From: Goniomonas avonlea
Taxonomy: Eukaryota; Cryptophyceae; Goniomonadida; Goniomonadaceae
Assembly (NCBI GenBank): GCA_003573635.1
Contig: QUTJ01031167.1
Coordinates: forward strand, 1 to 10,179
Length of the DNA: 10,179 nucleotides
Direction: 5' to 3'
The notes beneath the pieces are model-generated. The model saw only the letters and a program-made list of their open reading frames with translations, was not told where the DNA came from and ran no database searches. This document shows, piece after piece, positions 7,775-10,179 of this stretch; position 1 is the first letter of the stretch; every line of letters begins with the position of its first letter. The translations under genes and the position numbers were made by a program.

Positions 7775-8052
7775 GGAGTCAGGGGAGTGCAGCCCGCCAC
7801 ATCATGATATGTCCTTGGTTCGATTCCCGAAGTCTGCAGTCTTGTCCTTCTTTTCTTTTCTGGGTGGGTGTTGCACTTGGACCAATCCCCCGAAGGAGGG
7901 GGTGGTTGTTGGCCGCTCGCGGTTTCCAGGATGCTTGAATTAACTCTCTCTCTTTCTCTCTCCCCCGCGAATGCCTCCCCACTGCTACAATACCACTGTG
8001 CCTGATAGGCTAGACATGCTACTGCCGACAAACCCCCCCCCTTCAACATGGC
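7773..8052. other. Non-coding low-complexity stretch
   Basis: I see no supportable gene. The stretch holds a second, imperfect CT-rich tract (about 7944-7965) and a run of nine C at 8033-8041 directly before the left arm of the inverted repeat. Short open frames cross the CT tracts but are compositional artefacts. Confidence 0.5.
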
Positions 8053-8467
8053 ATTCCCCTTTCTCGCCCATACATGCGCGAGTAAAGACGGTTCTGATAA
8101 CAACCGAGTCAGCAGCTCTTATCATTGGCCGTCGGGCCGTTGGTAAGAGGACACTAGCTCGTGAGTTACGGACTGCCGCCGATCGAGTTACTATTCAGAG
8201 TTTCTCCAGTCGACATATATCTGACTATTTCTAGTGCCCGAACTCTATTGTTCCGATCAAATCATGTATATTGTTCGGCTTGATCCTGGCCGTGACTATG
8301 GCCGGACCGTTGCAATCTGGGGTCAAGTCGAACTGACCTAATCCCCATTCGAGTAGGCCAGAATTCTGGCATTTCTGTTCTGGTCACACTCTACGCGGCA
8401 GCTGTTTCTCGTTCCGTGCTTCGTCAGTGCAAATCGACCACTCTGTGCAACTCCCACCCACCCGCTG
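8053..8467 (+). repeat. Left arm of a long diverged inverted repeat
   Basis: The arm starts with CCTTTCTCGCCCATACATG and is matched, in reverse complement, by 9784-9370. Shared blocks occur at similar distances from the outer end in both arms: ACTGACCTAATC at +279 here and +283 there, the block around CGGCAGCTGTTT at +343 and +338, and CCCACCCGCTG at +404 in both. Between blocks the identity is low. The arm itself folds: a segment near 8272-8285 pairs imperfectly with one near 8319-8332. It may continue to about 8545 beyond a local duplication. Confidence 0.75.
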
Positions 8468-8482
8468 TTAGTGTTAGCACAC

Positions 8483-8524
8483 TTTTGTTGGTGTTATTGC
8501 ATGTTTTGTTGGCGTTAGTGCATG
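8483..8524 (+). repeat. Tandem 21-bp duplication inside the inner end of the left arm
   Basis: Two adjacent 21-bp copies (8483-8503 and 8504-8524), each starting TTTTGTTGG and ending TGCATG, differ at two positions. The right arm lacks the extra length here, consistent with a local gain in the left arm. Confidence 0.75.
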
Positions 8525-8676
8525 CTTGCCTCGCTTGTTTTTAGAAGTGCGCCAAGCTCTAAGTCCAGTCATGCTTGACGCCCTAGCCTGGCGAATGAGA
8601 GAGCACTCACCCACAGCCAGCAAGAATCATAGCTGAGGTACCGTTTGATGAAGGCAAGGTGAACCGCCGCGTCTAG

Positions 8677-9000
8677 CTACGTTGCAGAATCCCGCAGAAC
8701 AGTCCTGTTCACTATACTCCTGAACCAGTTCTCTTTCACACCAGCAGAAGGATGGAACGGATCTAAACAATCTCTCACCAGGACGGCCAAAGGCTGCCCC
8801 TTCCCGATCGTGTTAGTAATGTGGCAAAGCCCAGCGGCAGCAATGGAAGACCCATTCCCTGATACCACTCGCAGAGATGTACTCTGGTGGGCGATGCATA
8901 TCTAAAAGACAGAGTGAATGGCATCCAGGTTAATGACACAGTGATCCCCCCGCCAGGACCCTCCCACGATGACACTTCCTTGATTCACTACCCATGGCTC
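8677..9000 (-). pseudogene. Decayed reading frame between the inverted arms, retroelement-like at best
   Basis: Read on the minus strand from about 9000 to 8677, one frame is open except for a single TAG at 8904-8902. It contains WVVNQGSV, then HCVINLDAIHSVF, then VVSGNGSSIAAAGLCHI and LAVLVRDCLDPF. The order loosely follows the protease region of Ty1/copia-type polyproteins, which runs from W-[IVL]-[VL]-D-S-G through a G-[ND]-G-x-S-[IL] strand to a hydrophobic strand. The catalytic D-S-G is replaced by N-Q-G, so it would not be active. No zinc knuckle, integrase or reverse transcriptase is visible nearby. The similarity is weak and may be chance. Confidence 0.2.
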
Positions 9001-9369
9001 ACGCCCTGAAAGTTTCTGCGGTCCACCGGTTGCGGCAATCTCTCTGCACTCACAATATGCAGTTCTAACTTCTAAGAGAAGGCGAGCAAGGGCACGGCAA
9101 ACATGCGAGTGACACAGACAAACAATTTTCAAAGTGAGCTTCCCCATGAAGTGGGTGGAAGCGCCACACTGTATTCTGAACAAAGGGAGCACGTAGAGCA
9201 GCGTCCACACAACAATGTGTGTTTCAGTTCAATGATAACCGTAGAAGCCTCGCCACGCCAGGGGCACCTCTGTACCTCGTTGTATTGTTAATCCAATAAA
9301 TTCCAATTACACTCAACGATAACCATAGAAACGGGCAAGTGAGCACAAACGACCCCATGCTACCTATAC
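9001..9369. other. Inner segment between inverted arms, no gene seen
   Basis: No recognisable coding sequence. An 18-nt word, TCAAYGATAACCRTAGAA, occurs at 9229-9246 and again at 9313-9330 with two differences, 84 nt apart. CCAATAAATTCC near 9293 contains a canonical-looking AATAAA, but no gene ends there that I can support. Confidence 0.4.
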
Positions 9370-9784
9370 CAGCGGGTGGGCGGGCGTGGAAAGAGTCTGA
9401 ATGTGCCATGCAATGATCAATAACACGGAACAGAAAACAGCTGCCGTTGCCACGTGGCGAGTCTATTTAAAGGATTCCATGTTACTTGAGATTAGGTCAG
9501 TCAAGCCGGCGAACCGACGATCTGATTGTCCATGAGAAAACCACCCCGCGGGGAAGTTTTCATAGTCCAAACGATACCGAAATATTCATGTTAATGAAAG
9601 TTTCCTGACTGACCCACAGCTAGCGTTAAAGTTCCTCAACGGAGCTCGTTAGTGTTTCTCCTCTCTCTAACAGAGTCGTTAAACAGACGGCGTACGGCGT
9701 CAGAGAGAGGAGGAGCCGTGGGGCTACTCGGCTCTCTCTTAGAACAACCTTAGCTCGCACATGTATGGGCGAGAAAGGCGAAGT
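9370..9784 (-). repeat. Right arm of the long diverged inverted repeat
   Basis: The reverse complement of this segment is collinear with 8053-8467. It holds two features the left arm lacks in the same form: a near-palindrome at 9536-9561 and paired CT/GA tracts around 9660-9740 that can fold into hairpins. On the minus strand, TTTAAATAG near 9470 resembles a TATA box. The last bases before the outer end differ between the arms, and I could not find a target-site duplication. Confidence 0.75.
9536..9561. repeat. Interrupted palindrome with CCCCGCGGGG centre
   Basis: GAAAAC at 9536-9541 and GTTTTC at 9556-9561 flank the perfect 10-bp palindrome CCCCGCGGGG (9544-9553), with a 2-nt mismatch on each side. 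It lies within the right arm and could form a cruciform or a protein-binding site in the mobile element. Confidence 0.7.
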
Positions 9785-10007
9785 GGACCCCCAACCGATG
9801 GCTCTTGGTATCATCCCCCAGGCGATCACAGACACCCTCCTTACTATCCCCTGCTCACAGCGAGCCCGCGATGCATTTAACAAGGCTCTTGTCTCCTCTT
9901 TTTGGGGCATATGGCAGCGAGTGCGTGACCCCCCAGCTAGCCGCTCCCAGCCTTTGTCTCAGCCGGATAGGTCGAACAGAGTCCTGAACTCCATGGGCCT
10001 GACTCCC
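9785..10007. other. Flank of the repeat, no supported gene
   Basis: An open frame runs on the plus strand from inside the right arm to about 10070. Its middle reads GIIPQAITDTLLTIPC and then SSFWGIWQRV, which is protein-like. I find no family for it, and its start codon lies in the repeat arm. I do not call it a gene. Confidence 0.3.
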
Positions 10008-10059
10008 GCAGATGTCTGGGGCGTACCAAACTTGCAGATGTCTGGGGCGTACCAAACTT
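10008..10059. repeat. Perfect 26-bp tandem duplication
   Basis: Two identical adjacent copies (10008-10033 and 10034-10059), each starting GCAGATGTCT and ending ACCAAACTT. Exact identity suggests a recent event. The length is not a multiple of three, so it would shift any frame across it, which argues against coding here. Confidence 0.97.
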
Positions 10060-10129
10060 CCGCCCTCTAGATGCAACTACTAGTAGACCGATGAGCCCAC
10101 TGAGAGACCTGCCTAGAACATAGCCTGCA

Positions 10130-10179
10130 GCGCGCGCGCGCGCGCACACACACACACACACAGAGAGTCTCTCTCTCTC
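10130..10179. repeat. Compound microsatellite (CG)n(CA)n(GA)n(TC)n
   Basis: Four dinucleotide tracts follow one another to the window edge: CG to about 10145, CA to about 10162, a short GA, then TC. The CG/CA part is alternating purine-pyrimidine and could adopt Z-DNA. Its right end is outside the window. Confidence 0.95.

Noticed and set aside
8053-9784. Reading the two arms as LTRs of one retrotransposon
   Set aside because: LTRs must be in direct orientation; these arms are inverted.

Overview
This is a nuclear-type eukaryotic sequence. It carries an intronless histone H3 gene and at least three genes interrupted by very short GT..AG introns, mostly 42-54 nt (range 42-96). Coding regions look moderately GC-rich, and the right quarter holds microsatellites and repeats. 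Genes are compact and alternate in strand, forming two head-to-head pairs. One gene encodes a bacterial-type SRP54 GTPase with an N-terminal presequence, so the organism has either a plastid (cpSRP54) or a mitochondrion that kept a bacterial-type SRP. The neighbouring gene encodes an FHA plus forkhead protein, an architecture best known from animals, fungi and their relatives. I cannot name the species. A unicellular eukaryote (an alga or a free-living protist) is the most I would infer.

Layout: positions 1-40 hold three copies of a 10-nt repeat. From 1315 down to 228 on the minus strand lie six exons of the SRP54 gene, covering the N domain and the first half of the GTPase domain; the rest is outside the window or in an exon I could not find. 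A 266-bp gap separates it from a divergent four-exon gene (1582-2703, plus) for a 328-residue FHA-forkhead protein. A spacer (2704-3231) contains a perfect 11-bp-stem hairpin. A convergent two-exon gene (4116-3232, minus) encodes a secreted, cysteine-containing protein of unknown function. A second 321-bp divergent gap leads to a two-exon gene (4438-6777, plus) for a 747-residue, proline/serine/arginine-rich, largely disordered protein with a short helical C-terminal segment. Histone H3 follows on the minus strand (7541-7131), with a histone-mRNA-like stem-loop 28 nt after its stop codon.

Right of the H3 promoter (7542-7709) I find no intact gene. A 63-nt CT tract is followed by two diverged arms of about 415 bp in inverted orientation (8053-8467 and 9784-9370). 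Conserved blocks sit at nearly the same distances from the two outer ends. Between them lies a decayed minus-strand reading frame with faint retroelement-protease-like features. This looks like an old mobile element, or two copies of one repeat family. A perfect 26-bp tandem duplication and a compound CG/CA/GA/TC microsatellite close the window.

The genes are not an operon or a recognisable pathway. The SRP54-like protein would act in organellar protein targeting, the FHA-forkhead protein and H3 in the nucleus, and the Cys-rich protein in the secretory route. The strongest points for follow-up are the FHA-forkhead protein with an altered recognition helix, the organelle-type SRP54 beside it, the H3 gene with Ala at position 19 and a 3' stem-loop, and the long inverted repeat.
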